DNA of 64,000 nt from Ascocoryne sarcoides NRRL 50072 (Eukaryota; Ascomycota; Leotiomycetes; Helotiales; Gelatinodiscaceae), in NCBI GenBank assembly GCA_000328965.1, contig KB205950.1, forward strand, positions 877,441 to 941,440. The letters run 5' to 3'. This document shows, piece by piece, positions 12,598 to 23,045 of the stretch; position 1 is the stretch's first letter, and each line of letters starts with the position of its first letter. The position numbers were made by a program, and so were the translations under genes. The notes under the pieces were generated by a model. It was not told the origin of the DNA. It saw nothing but the letters and a program-made list of their open reading frames with translations, and made no database searches.

Positions 12598-14122
12598 ATG
12601 CCTCTCACCATCCTTAGCGACTCGAATGTCAAGGAGTTACTGCAGGATATGACCAAGGAGGAAGTCTTGGACCTGCAAAAGTCTCTGAGGAATGCCTTAC
12701 ACGAATATTCAACAGGCACAACGAACTCGGGAGCCTCTGCAGAACACCAGCCGAGTCGAACTGTTATAGAATCAAACAATGGGACAACAACACTATTTAT
12801 GCCTTCAAGCAGCGGTGCGGGGCTGGGCATAAAAGGTAAGCCCCTCACTTGAGAGAATCAAACAATAGCTGAGTTAGTAAATAGTGGTCACCCTCGCAAC
12901 ACCGGGTCCCTACTCCTCCAACGAAACCGATGTCGCGCCCCCCCAGAATGCAAATACCACAGCCCAAGGAGCCCTCACAGTCATGGGTAGTGATGGAATA
13001 CCCCTCGGGTTCCTCAACGCAGAAGAAGTTACAGCCTTCCGCACTGCCCTGGCATCCTCCCTCCTCATGAACCACCGCAACAAGGTGAAAACACTTGTTG
13101 TATTTGGCTGCGGCAAGCAAGCGTACTGGCACGTCCGTCTCGCACTTCTCCTCCGTGGCCATACCATAAGAAAGGTTCACTTCATAACCCGACAAATCAA
13201 TGAACGCGCGGCAGGCATCCTGAAAGAATTCATAACCTACGATCCCAATATCAAGGCAACAGAAGGATGGTCCACCACAGCTTTCGACATGACCTCTGCC
13301 TCCTACTTCGAAATCGATCGCATTTTAAAAGAGCGCGTCCGGAAAGCCGACATAATCATCTGCACCACACCTAGCACCAAGCCCCTCTTCGATCATACCA
13401 TCCTCACTAACACGGAAGGCCGCCGCCGCCCCCGCCTTATCATAGCAGTCGGCTCCTACAAACCACACATGATCGAAGTACCCCCCGAAATAATCTCCCA
13501 AGCCCTCAAAGTTCACGGTCCGGGAATGCATTACCACAAGCGCGCCGAAGAAGGGGGTGCCATCGTGGTCGACACATTAACTTGCCTAAAAGAAGCTGGC
13601 GAGCTCGTCCAAGCCAACGTAAAATCCACTCAGACTGTCGAGCTTGGTGAATTGGTCATGCTCGAACACATGGAGCCCGACTCCCCCGACCCCTTCGATA
13701 CCCCTACAGATGACTCCCCCCGCCTCTCCTTGGACGCCACGTCACCAGACGGCGTAAAGAGCCTTGCCAAAGCGTTCCGAGACAGCAGTCTAGGGGATAG
13801 CATAGCCATGACCAGCACGAACAGTTCTATGAGCCTAAGTCGGAAGAGCAGTTTCTCGAAGAGTAGGAGGTCGAGTTTCAATTTGCATAAGAGCAGTAGT
13901 GGCGTTTCCCTAAAGGCGAATCTGCCGCGGAGTAGTAGTAGGATTTCGTCGAGGAGGAGAAAGCAGCAGACGGAGAGGGAGGATCAGATGAGTCGGTGGT
14001 TGAGTGGTGGGAACGTCATCTACAAGAGCGTCGGGATGGGACTCATGGACTTGGTTGTCGGGACCGAGTTGGTGAAATTAGCGCAGGGGAAGGGCATTGG
14101 GACCACAATCGAGCATTTCTAG
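12598..14122 (+). CDS. Ornithine cyclodeaminase / mu-crystallin family protein
   Basis: Exons 12598..12835 and 12885..14122 give 491 residues, compared with about 320-380 for usual members. The N-terminal half fits the family: TVIESNNGTTTLFMPS, VTLATPGP, ALTVMGSDGIPLGFLNAEEV, TALASSLLM, then the dinucleotide-binding loop VVFGCGKQAYWHVRLAL, ADIIICTTPSTKPLF and IIAVGSYKPHMIE. The family includes ornithine cyclodeaminase (ornithine to proline) and ketimine reductase (mu-crystallin), so the product is an NAD(P)-dependent imine or amino-acid enzyme. Between the conserved helix and the C-terminal motif YKSVGMGLMDLVVG lies a Ser/Arg-rich, low-complexity insertion at about residues 343-445 that is probably disordered and rich in RxxS-type sites. 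No targeting signal is seen. Confidence 0.88.
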
Positions 14123-14855
14123 AAGATCTTTGATATTATCTGATAATTTCCCTTGGATTTGGAGCTGAGTTGCCGTTGGGTAGATATTTTTGGCGTGGGA
14201 TTATGCGTTATGGGTTGGATGTATTAATGAGTTTAGAAAGATACCATGGGAGCATTTACAGCAGAAGGACTAGAGCAGGATATCCTAGCTAGATAGATTA
14301 ATTTCGGATTACGGAATGAGAATTGGGAGGGATGATTCAAATGAGATTCTCTTATTGGTCTTCGTACCTTAATTCAACAATGTGCATTTAAGTTACAAGT
14401 ACTTGTATCAAGCCAACTCACATTCAAAATTTACTCGACCATCTCCAACCACGTACAGTCCCATGTATCATAACCAAACCAAGTCATTCAATAGCAAGTG
14501 TTGTATTCTAAAGAATTAGATCATTTTGTTTCCAGGCCTTAAGTGAGGAATGCCTATTTACGCCGGCTCGAAGCAACCTGCTGAGCCCCCCAGAACAAGA
14601 CCACCCGTATGTGCGTCTCATCTAAATACGTAGCCCTTGAAGCTAAACCCGCTCATTCCATCCTCTTTCGACTCCGACTCTGACTCTGACTCTGACTCTG
14701 CCCCGCATAACACTCCCGATATTCTATACTCCCCAATTTACTCGATCCAGCAATACCAATTAACAAACCCATGATCTATCTATGCCTGCAACTCCAAACT
14801 GAGACTTTTTCTCCCCCTCCTCCCTCTCCCTTCCACCTTACGATTCCATGTTAAC
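14123..14855. other. Convergent intergenic stretch
   Basis: It holds the 3' regions of the cyclodeaminase and carbonic anhydrase genes and a hexanucleotide repeat (14670-14700). No gene is seen. Confidence 0.6.
14670..14700. repeat. GACTCT hexanucleotide microsatellite
   Basis: About five tandem copies of gactct; the first has one substitution (gactcc). It lies in the spacer between two convergent genes. Confidence 0.85.
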
Positions 14856-15781
14856 CTAACGAAGTTCCATGCTCGCCCCATCCGCTCCAAATACCAAGGT
14901 CGCGTAATTGCCCTTCAAAATTGGGCCCGGAGCATCCCACACTCCATCCGACCCTTTTGGCTTTATCTTCCCCGATGGCCCCATTGGAAGCTTCAGATCC
15001 GTCAACTTCCCACATGCAACATCGTATATCACACCATAAACCTTCAGCCCCCTCTGGGCAATTGCCTCTTCCACTATGTAATTACTCAGCAACGACTTCA
15101 CGCCCGTCTGCACGTTCAACTCGGCCAACTTGGCTGCTCGAGCTCCATCATCCGAGATGGATTTAAGTTCTGCCTCGTGTGTCAGGCACAGGGTGCGGAG
15201 AGGTGTGATCCAGGCATCGATGACGCCGCCGACTCGGCCGCCCCCCAGAGCTGCGTTGGCGCCGCCGCAGCAGGTGTGGCCGCACAGAACGATGTGTTTG
15301 ACTTTGAGGTGGACGACGGCGTATTCGATGACGGCCATGGAATTAATGTCTTGGGGCGAAATTATGTTGGCGATGTTTCGGTGGACAAAGACGTCACCGG
15401 GGGAGAGGCCTAAGACTGTGGTTTCGGGAACGCGAGAATCGGAGCAACCAATCCAGACTGGGTGTTGTTGTTAGTTGAGTGAACTATAGAAATGGGGTTA
15501 CGAGTGAGGAAAATAGAAGGTAGAGAGTAGTTGCTGGGAAAAGACAGAGCGCAGACGTACGTATACTAGGTGATTGTCCCGTTGCGAGTTTCTGGAAGAA
15601 CTGTGGGTTTTGGTGACCCTTGTAATCCGCCCAAGCCTTGTTGGACTTGAGGGCATATTCAAATTCATCTCTCTCTGCTATTTGCAAAGGTCTGTCAGTA
15701 GGGTGTTCAATTACAATCCAGTGACATATGTTGAGATGTTGATGACTCTAGCGGGGTAGATTTCGCACCTTGAGAACCCAT
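14856..15781 (-). CDS. Beta-class carbonic anhydrase
   Basis: Three exons: a 13-bp first exon (15781..15769, MGSQ), 15677..15561 and 15457..14856, together 243 residues, normal for the family. Phase picks the acceptor at 15678, which gives MGSQAERDEF. The enzyme interconverts CO2 and bicarbonate with a Zn site that is fully visible: Cys48 and Asp50-Arg52 (GCSDSR), His104 and Cys107 (GHTCCGG). The block LSPGDVFVHRNIAN is also diagnostic. There is no clear mitochondrial presequence in this model, so it is probably cytosolic; another upstream exon is not excluded. Confidence 0.95.
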
Positions 15782-17262
15782 TGCGGACGTTGTTAGTTGA
15801 TCGAGAAAAGCCAAGTCTCAATGCCGAGGGAACCTTCAGACTTTGTACAAGATGGCCCCCGAAGAAGTAAATAATTCGGTAATAGGGACAAGGGATCTAT
15901 GATGGTGAGTTGTCGAGAACTTTTGTTGGTGGAGAAGCTTGAAGGTGGTCTTCACCGGTTGAGCTACTATCCGATAAGATACAGCCAATGACAGGGCTCA
16001 ATTGCTCAACGCAGCAACAAGACAAAGAGAAGCGCGGAATGAAACCGTCGACTTCTAGAATGCGCGTGGAAGGAGGCAGGACGGCGATCAGCTGATATCG
16101 AGTTGGCAAGTGGTAAACGTACGATGGGAGTCTAAGATGGGATGAGGAAGCATGGAGGAAGATACGATTTATTTGAAGGATGCCAGCCAGCCAGTCCGCA
16201 ACGCGTACCACCAACTCGCTCTTGGCCCGGATGACCAAGGAATCGCCAGGAGGGGAAGCATCAAACGTGCGTTGTCTTGGGTCTTATTGATCTGTCCGGG
16301 AGTCAGTTGCCATCTCCCCCTTTGATACTGGCCCTCCGTGTCTCCCGTCCCCTTTGCTGGTGGTCACTGGTTAATTGATCATGTACCTCCGTAGAGAGCG
16401 GCAGAACGGCATCCTTCGCCTTATCCTCTAATCATCAAGGGGAGAACCGGCATGTGCAGTGGTGACTAAAACAAGCCTTGGTTTTGAAACCCTGCGACCG
16501 GGTGTCATCTGCATCATGAAGATATTCTTCCTGGACGCATGGCGCTCAGCCGTTAGTTGACGGAAAGAAATGAGGAGAGATTTCGTCTTCGGCAACTTCT
16601 CCAGTCGATTTCCTAGTGTTGCAGATGCTGCTCGTTGGGGTACGACTACGAAGTGCAAAAGGGACCAAGTATGAGAGATATCGGGCTATTCATTATCTAT
16701 ATGCGATTGAGGTATTTTTGGATCCCGGTCGTCGATCCGGCACTAAATATCACTGGGAAGGAAGGCCAGGCCTTCTAGATTAAGCATTACGGATTACGGA
16801 GATGCGCTCTCCTGAAACCGCTTCAGGAGATGAGAACGCCTCCCCGGCTTTATCTACAATAGTACATCCTCCGGGTAGGAACCGAAAGTATCAATATCTA
16901 CGAAGTACTCCATGCGGAGTCGGAGAGAATGGGAAAGATCGCTGTCTATATGAACCCGCTTTTGCCGTTTGTTTTTGTATAGCAAAGCTAGTCCAGCTAG
17001 GCTTACTTCCGAAAGCTACCAACGCTTATCTAGTCAACTTGTCAAAAACAATATGGGATCATGCTGGCCACTGATACACGATAAAGAATATGTAATCTCA
17101 TTGGAATAACGAAGTCACCTAGCAATGGACATTCAACTGCTCGAGTATGGTATCATCCGACTTGAATTTGAGCTTTTTGCCTAGCTACAATCCATGCCAT
17201 GCCCTAATATCATAAAAAAAACGCCATTAACCTTCCGTAATAACCAGCCTACAAGGAAGCCC
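15782..17262. other. Intergenic stretch, 1.5 kb
   Basis: It contains the promoter of the carbonic anhydrase and the 3' side of the eL8 gene. ORFs of 76-113 codons occur on both strands, but none has a recognisable domain or splice partner. Confidence 0.55.
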
Positions 17263-18335
17263 CTAGATCTTGATAGCAGCCTCGTGAGCCTTGCGCTTCT
17301 TCTCGGTACGGGCAACGGCCTTAGCACCCATGATACCACCACCCCAGTGTCTCTTGGCGTCCTCGTACTTCTCGGCGTAACCCTCCTTGATGGCCGAGAC
17401 CAGCTTGGATAACTCGGTCTTATCCTCGGATCGGACCTCGGTGAGAGCGAGAACTGCAGCAGTCTTCTTGTGGACGACCGTGCCGAGTCTCGCCTTGCCC
17501 TTGATGATGGCATATGGGACACCCATCTTTCTGCAAAGGGCTGGGAGGAAGATAACCAACTCGATGGGGTCAACATCGTTGGGGATGAGGACTAGCGAAG
17601 CCTTTTTGTTCTCAATCAAGCCGACAACGTGATTGAGACCATACTTGACTGCGTATGGCTTCTTGCTAACATCTTCCTTCTTCTTGCCATCCTTGATAGC
17701 AGTGGCCTCCTTAACTAATCTCTCCTTCTTCTCGGTCTTGCTCTCAGGTCGGTACTTGTTCAACAGCTTGAGGGCTTGGCCGGCTGTGTTGCGGTCGAGG
17801 ACATTTTGGAATTGGGCGATCGCTGGTGGGACCTTCAGGCGCAGGTTGAGGATCTTGCGTTGACGTTGAAGGCGAACATACTCGGGCCACTTAACCATCC
17901 GGGAAAGATTTCTTCGAGGCTGGATATCTGCACCGATGCCATAGTTGCGGGTACGCTTCTCGATGAGAGGGTTCTTTTCATAGTAAGCATCATGGTAACC
18001 AGAAAGGATGAGCACTTAAACATACCTTGGGGGCCTTCTTGGATCCTGCACCAGCTTTCGACTGGGGGAATGGGGCGGGCGCAGCCTTCTTTCCGGCTTT
18101 TGGAGGCTATCATTGAGGAAGAAGACATCAGCGAATATGTTCACTAATGAGCATCTTGAACTCTAAAGAGACTATAATGGCATTTCTGCACACGTATAGC
18201 TCAAGCCAAATCCTCACCAACACCCTCAGGTAGTTGATGGAAAATGCATCTCGACATGCAATTGCTCACAGAGGTACGAGAGAGGCGGTGGCGAGTCGTG
18301 TCAACCCATAAAGAATGTTATTAGAAGCTTACCAT
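17263..18335 (-). CDS. RPL8: 60S ribosomal protein L8 (eL8, L7Ae family)
   Basis: Three coding exons: 18335..18333 (only the ATG), 18106..18026 and 17973..17263. Together they encode 264 residues, the usual eL8 length. The product starts MPPKAGKKAAPAP, as in other fungi. Other family blocks are NPLIEKRTRNYGIG, MVKWPEYVRLQRQ and VPPAIAQFQNVLDRNTA, then the L7Ae core (GLNHVVGLIENKKASLVLIP and PIELVIFLPALCRKMGVPYA). It is a structural protein of the large ribosomal subunit. The first intron (18332..18107, 226 bp) is long for this window and sits directly after the start codon; I found no clear C/D snoRNA boxes in it. The gene is head to head with NCS6/CTU1. Confidence 0.97.
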
Positions 18336-18601
18336 GATGATCGAAGTGTTGGTTGTCGGGTTGGCGGTTTGTCGTGAAGAGTTGTCGATGGAGTTCAGAA
18401 AAAGATTTCCAAGCTTTGTGTGTGTGCGACAAAGACGCTAAAAATCTTGGCGCTCGCTTCGGTCTGCCCCACCAGCCACGTGAGCAGAGCCTCACTAACT
18501 ACTACTTCGTACAACCCTTTTATTCTGACGGTTCTGAACTGGGAATTTAAGCATCACAGAAAACCAGGCAAATTGCCTGGCAGAGCAAGAAGTCATACGA
18601 A
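18336..18601. promoter_or_regulatory. Shared bidirectional promoter, eL8 / NCS6
   Basis: 266 bp separate the start codons of two divergent translation-related genes. No clear TATA box is seen. Shared control is inferred from the spacing. Confidence 0.55.
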
Positions 18602-19897
18602 ATGGCGCCAGTGCTTTGCGCAATCTGCAAAGACGCACGAGCCCTGATTATCCGGCCCAAGAATCACCAAAAGCTCTGCAAGGCCTGCTTCATCGCCATT
18701 TTCGAGGAAGAAATACACCACACAATCACGACGACAAAGCTTTTCTCTCCTGGAGACCGCATAGCGATTGGCGCATCGGGAGGGAAAGACTCGACCGTCC
18801 TAGCATCGGTCCTCAAGACGTTGAACGAACGCTACAACTATGGTTTAGACCTTGTCCTTCTCAGTATCGATGAAGGAATCAAAGGGTACCGAGATGACTC
18901 GCTTGAGACGGTGAAGAGGAATGCTATTCAGTATAATATGCCCCTCAAAATTGTGGGATACAACGAGCTTTATGGATGGACGATGGACCAAGTTGTGCAG
19001 ACTATTGGCAAGAAGGGTAACTGTACATATTGTGGAGTCTTCCGGAGACAAGCACTAGATCGTGGTGCGAAGATGCTGGGAATCAAGCATGTGGTAACTG
19101 GACATAATGCGGATGATGTAGCCGAGACCATTCTCATGAATCTGCTGAGAGGGGACTTACCCCGGCTAGCACGAAGTACAAGCATTGTCACAGGAGATGA
19201 ATCGAGTGAGGTCAGACGAAGCAAGCCGTTAAAATATGCTTATGAGAAGGAAATCGTACTATACGCCCACCACAAAAAGCTCGACTACTTTACAACAGAG
19301 TGCTTATACAGTCCGGAGGCGTTCAGGGGAAGTGCAAGGAGCTTAATTAAGAACCTCGAGAGAGTCCGGCCCAGTGCAATTCTGGATGTGGTCCGAAGCG
19401 GAGAAGATATGGCCAGACTAGTCCCAGAAGAGATCACAGGAATTAGTCAATGCAGGAGCCAGAAGGTTCCGTTGTCAAGTGCCGATGGAGAGGAAGAAGG
19501 CGCTGGCGGCTGTGGTTCCGCAGGAAGATCAAGTGGCGGAGAAATGGCAGATATGGAGAAGAAACTACAGAAAGACGACGAAGCTTCATCGAGGGAAATA
19601 GATGTCATGTCTATAGCATCAGCAGGCACAAATGGACAACGCCATGATAGAATAGGGAGCAAGACTCAATCTCGGAATGGGACCCAGGAGCCTGGTCGCA
19701 AGGGTCTGACTCGGCAGAATTTGGGCACTTGCAAGAACTGTGGGTATATGTCGAGCCAAGAGATCTGCAAAGCTTGCGTCTTATTAGAAGGATTGAATAA
19801 AACCCGTCCAAAAATGGAGATTGAGGTAGATGTTGAGGATGAAGAAAGCTCAGCGTTGAGAAGAAAAACGGATGGACTAGCTATAGTAGCAGGGTAG
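18602..19897 (+). CDS. NCS6: Cytoplasmic tRNA 2-thiolation protein 1 (Ncs6/Ctu1)
   Basis: Single exon of 431 residues. With Ncs2/Ctu2 this enzyme thiolates the wobble uridine (U34) of cytosolic Lys, Glu and Gln tRNAs, using sulfur from Urm1. An N-terminal Cys knuckle (CAIC..CKAC) is followed by the ATP PP-loop SGGKDS at residues 59-64, then NCTYCGVFRR, GHNADDVAETILMNLLRGD and the block ECLYSPEAFRGSARSLIKNL. The C-terminal zinc motif CKNCGYMSSQEICKAC is present. Between the core (VPEEITG) and that motif is a poorly conserved linker of roughly 90 residues rich in Gly, Ser, Glu and Lys. It makes the protein longer than the roughly 360 residues usual in fungi. Confidence 0.95.
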   Translation: MAPVLCAICKDARALIIRPKNHQKLCKACFIAIFEEEIHHTITTTKLFSPGDRIAIGASGGKDSTVLASVLKTLNERYNYGLDLVLLSIDEGIKGYRDDSLETVKRNAIQYNMPLKIVGYNELYGWTMDQVVQTIGKKGNCTYCGVFRRQALDRGAKMLGIKHVVTGHNADDVAETILMNLLRGDLPRLARSTSIVTGDESSEVRRSKPLKYAYEKEIVLYAHHKKLDYFTTECLYSPEAFRGSARSLIKNLERVRPSAILDVVRSGEDMARLVPEEITGISQCRSQKVPLSSADGEEEGAGGCGSAGRSSGGEMADMEKKLQKDDEASSREIDVMSIASAGTNGQRHDRIGSKTQSRNGTQEPGRKGLTRQNLGTCKNCGYMSSQEICKACVLLEGLNKTRPKMEIEVDVEDEESSALRRKTDGLAIVAG

Positions 19898-22150
19898 ACA
19901 AGATCAAAATCATAATAAAAAAAGTTAACGACAGCACCCTTTCATCAACATTAGTGAGTCTGGGTTTTGTATCTAGAAATTTGTGCAGACTCTCACCTTG
20001 TACATTTAAAAGTTTTGCTAGCAGAGCCCTATACTTGGATACAATGGGAGCCTCTAGGCCTAAATAGGCCAGGAGACGAGTAAGGTAACATGAAAACCTA
20101 ATTAAGTGCACGTGTTTCTCAGCTGACAATTCTTGAATCGACGACGAGTAATTCTCTGCCCCAACAACACTCCCTCTTTCGGTGGCTACGAAGTAAGAAT
20201 TTGCAATATTAACTACCGGTTACTGTATAGATCCTTAAACTGCATAATTTCAACTTCGAAAAAAGGTCGAGCAAATTGCCTAGTTGAGTTTCATTCTTCT
20301 TAGCACCAAATGCTATGTCTATAAATGTCTTTACATTGTGCTAATGCCGAAGCTGAAAGATTTATTTCACCTAAATGACGAGTGATGTCATCCATTCTCA
20401 TATATAGAGGATATCAGCTAGATAATTCTTGGGAAAATAATGTCCAGAGAAACAAAAGCTATTTCACTAGAGTCAAAGGCAGCCAGAAGCCTCAACCCCC
20501 TCTCCCCTTTTTTCCGAGCAAAGTTCTGGTGGCTATATCTGAAACCTCTCAAATACCCCGTGTATCCTTTGAGATGTTAATGTATCTCTATTGCATCCTC
20601 CATCTTAGATTTATCTCGACTTGAATTCGCTCGTTACTTTTCTTCTCGCTGTTCTCCATGTCATTGAGTGCTCTATATAATATTTTTACCTTTGTTGAAT
20701 CTTTGAACCGATTTCTTGTACATTCCTCGATCTTTTGTTACAATTCTCAGCATTGTCAACCCTTCCTCTCTAATTCCGGATAATATCAAGGGCGTAGAAG
20801 CCGCCTCCACCTACACATTGCCAAACCCTTCTCTATACTTTGAAGTGAGCTTCCCGAGAATATAGGCCTATGTTATAAAGTTTGATCTTAGGGTGGTGTG
20901 TTTTGCTACGCCACTTTGGGGGAAAATACAGTGTTGCAATTTGTAGGATTTCTTTAGTTGAGTCATCTGCCATGATATTGCCCTTGCCCTTTCACTCTTT
21001 CCGTTGACGTACCTGCAGCTTACTCTTCTTTGCGCCTATTTTTCTTTTGCCTCGTGATGCTGACTATCCTTCTGACCTATTTTTCGAGTAATTTGGCCTT
21101 TGCACATTAAGAGGAGGAGGGATTTAGTCAATTGTCATTGAACAGTCACAGCCAATTCAATATCGAATACATAGATATGCCAGAGCTGGCCATTCCTAGA
21201 AAGCGAAAGGTCTACATACTACTAATCACTTCCATCATGCCACTCTCAATTATCATACTCCTTCTAGCTTCTAATATTAGCCGTTTTCAAAGCTCGACCA
21301 AAAGGCCTTTTCCATAGTAGTAATGCTGCTTGATAAGCCAAGTCCAGGCTTTATCGAGACCCAAGGCCCATGACAAGTGACAACAACCCATCATTCTAGT
21401 TACTACGCCGAGTTACAAGCTACTTAACAAGTCTCTCATAGATTTGCTAGATTAATGAGAGTTCAACTGCAAAAAGAATTGTGATGCATTTGACATATCT
21501 CCCGATATTGTGATGCCGAATTGGGGCAGCCCACCCTTGCTGTTGTACTGTACGTTCTACGAGCATAACTCTATTCAAAGAAATGTGACTAAACACATTA
21601 TTTGCTCTTTATGATGCTGGAAATTTTAATTAGTCAACGAAGATAGCGAAATCAATCGGATCATGCAAGTATCGTTGTATCATATTTCACAACTCGCATT
21701 CAAAATGGATAGCATTGAAAACCTTATGAAGAGGACAACTCGATTTAATATTTCTTGCATCTTTCACTAGCACTCTCGAAAACCAACGTATGTAATGTAA
21801 CCAACAATGAAACGCTTGAAACCCTAGAGCACTTTCCTGAGGTGTTTAGCGAATTTCGAGATTTGGAAAGAGGATGTAGGGGCATGATAGAGCTAGTACG
21901 AGAAGGAGAAGGAGAATGCGAGCACTATGAGGAGAAGTATCGTAATGGTGATTGTAGGTTACCGTGGGAGCTCTTCGTGAATGATTGATTATCACTGGAA
22001 TATCCGAGGAAACTATGCCAGGGAAAAATAGGCAAACTTTTGAGATTAGGCTAGGTTTTATAATGTAATCCATGCATAATGAGAATTTTAGTGCCTTCCC
22101 ATAGAACATGTCAGCAGTAGAGCCGCAGTTCTCTTCTTGGCACATCCTCC
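19898..22150. other. AT-rich intergenic stretch, 2.3 kb
   Basis: No domain-bearing ORF is seen. A 46-codon ATG frame at 21178..21318 (+) encodes a short basic segment followed by one hydrophobic helix, which is too little to call. AT-rich composition and frequent stops on both strands suggest non-coding or decayed repeat DNA. Confidence 0.5.
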
Positions 22151-23045
22151 TTACATAGTCTTTTCAACATCAGCACCTTCATTGCCTCCTTCTATTTCCT
22201 CGTCGTCATCGTAGTTATCCTCATCGATGTAGCGACCGCCGTAGTTTGGCGTATGAGTCACTGGTTTGCCCAAGCTTTGGCTAGCCGTCTCAACTTTGTT
22301 CTTTCCAACTGAAAATCCAGCTTGGGAGGTTGCGGAGGCCAATGGAGTAAAGGCTTTTGCCAATCCTTGGTTGCCAGCCAAAGCAAGATTGGACGGGCCG
22401 GGGATAAACCGCTGGCGACGTGCAAGGAGTTCCTGTTGTTGCTTAAGGAGCTCATCAGAAGCATCATTAATAAAGGCGCGATGGACCGGCGAGAAGGCGT
22501 CTTCGATAATGAATGACGACTAGAACACCTCGGGTTAGATTCTAGAAGATGGACGTTGGATTTATTATGCATAAGTAGTTTGAACTAACCTCAATGTTAA
22601 GAACTCGTCCACCGTTGCTAGCGCAATGCTCTGCTTTGTCTCTCCAATATTTTTCAACATCCCATTTAGCCTCACCTCCGAGGAGCTGTTACACCTTCCA
22701 TTAGATCGTATGCCAAAGAAAATTGCTAAGAATCTCTGTCGATGCGTGCATCTGAAAAGTGCTTCTAGAGAGGAAGTAACTGCTTACCTGGAGAACAGTT
22801 TGGGCAAGCACACTATTCTGATGCAAATCTTCGTAGGTCGAACCAGGGCAAGTCATCGCCTTCTGATTACAGATGGATGACCAAAGGGCCTCCATTGTAG
22901 GGCGATCTACGTAAGTTCTTCCACGATTCATGTCGTCAACTCTATCGCAGAATCCTTTGTAACGAATATGGTCCTTCAGAAAGAAAAAGTTTATGTTGAA
23001 AGTTGGGACTTTATAATCGCCAGCTGTTGATGAGAGGAAGGCCAT
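22151..23045 (-). CDS. Conserved-looking protein of unknown function
   Basis: I do not recognise this gene. Exons 23045..22788, 22685..22590 and 22519..22151 join in phase at consensus sites (gtaagc/aacag, gttagt/tctag) to 240 residues, which supports a real gene. The protein is soluble and has no signal peptide or membrane segment. The first half is aromatic-rich and globular-looking (TFNINFFFLKDHIRYKGFC, PTMEALWSSICNQKAMTC, WDVEKYWRDKAEHC). A helical Gln/Arg segment LLKQQQELLARRQRF follows at about residues 140-155. The C-terminal end is acidic and disordered (NYDDDEEIEGGNE). It is flanked by AT-rich gene-poor DNA on both sides. Confidence 0.7.

Noticed and set aside
16802..17074. 90-codon plus-strand ORF
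   Set aside because: ATG start, but no domain and no splice partner near it.
18107..18332. C/D box snoRNA inside the first eL8 intron
   Set aside because: No convincing RTGATGA and CTGA pair with terminal stem could be found by eye.
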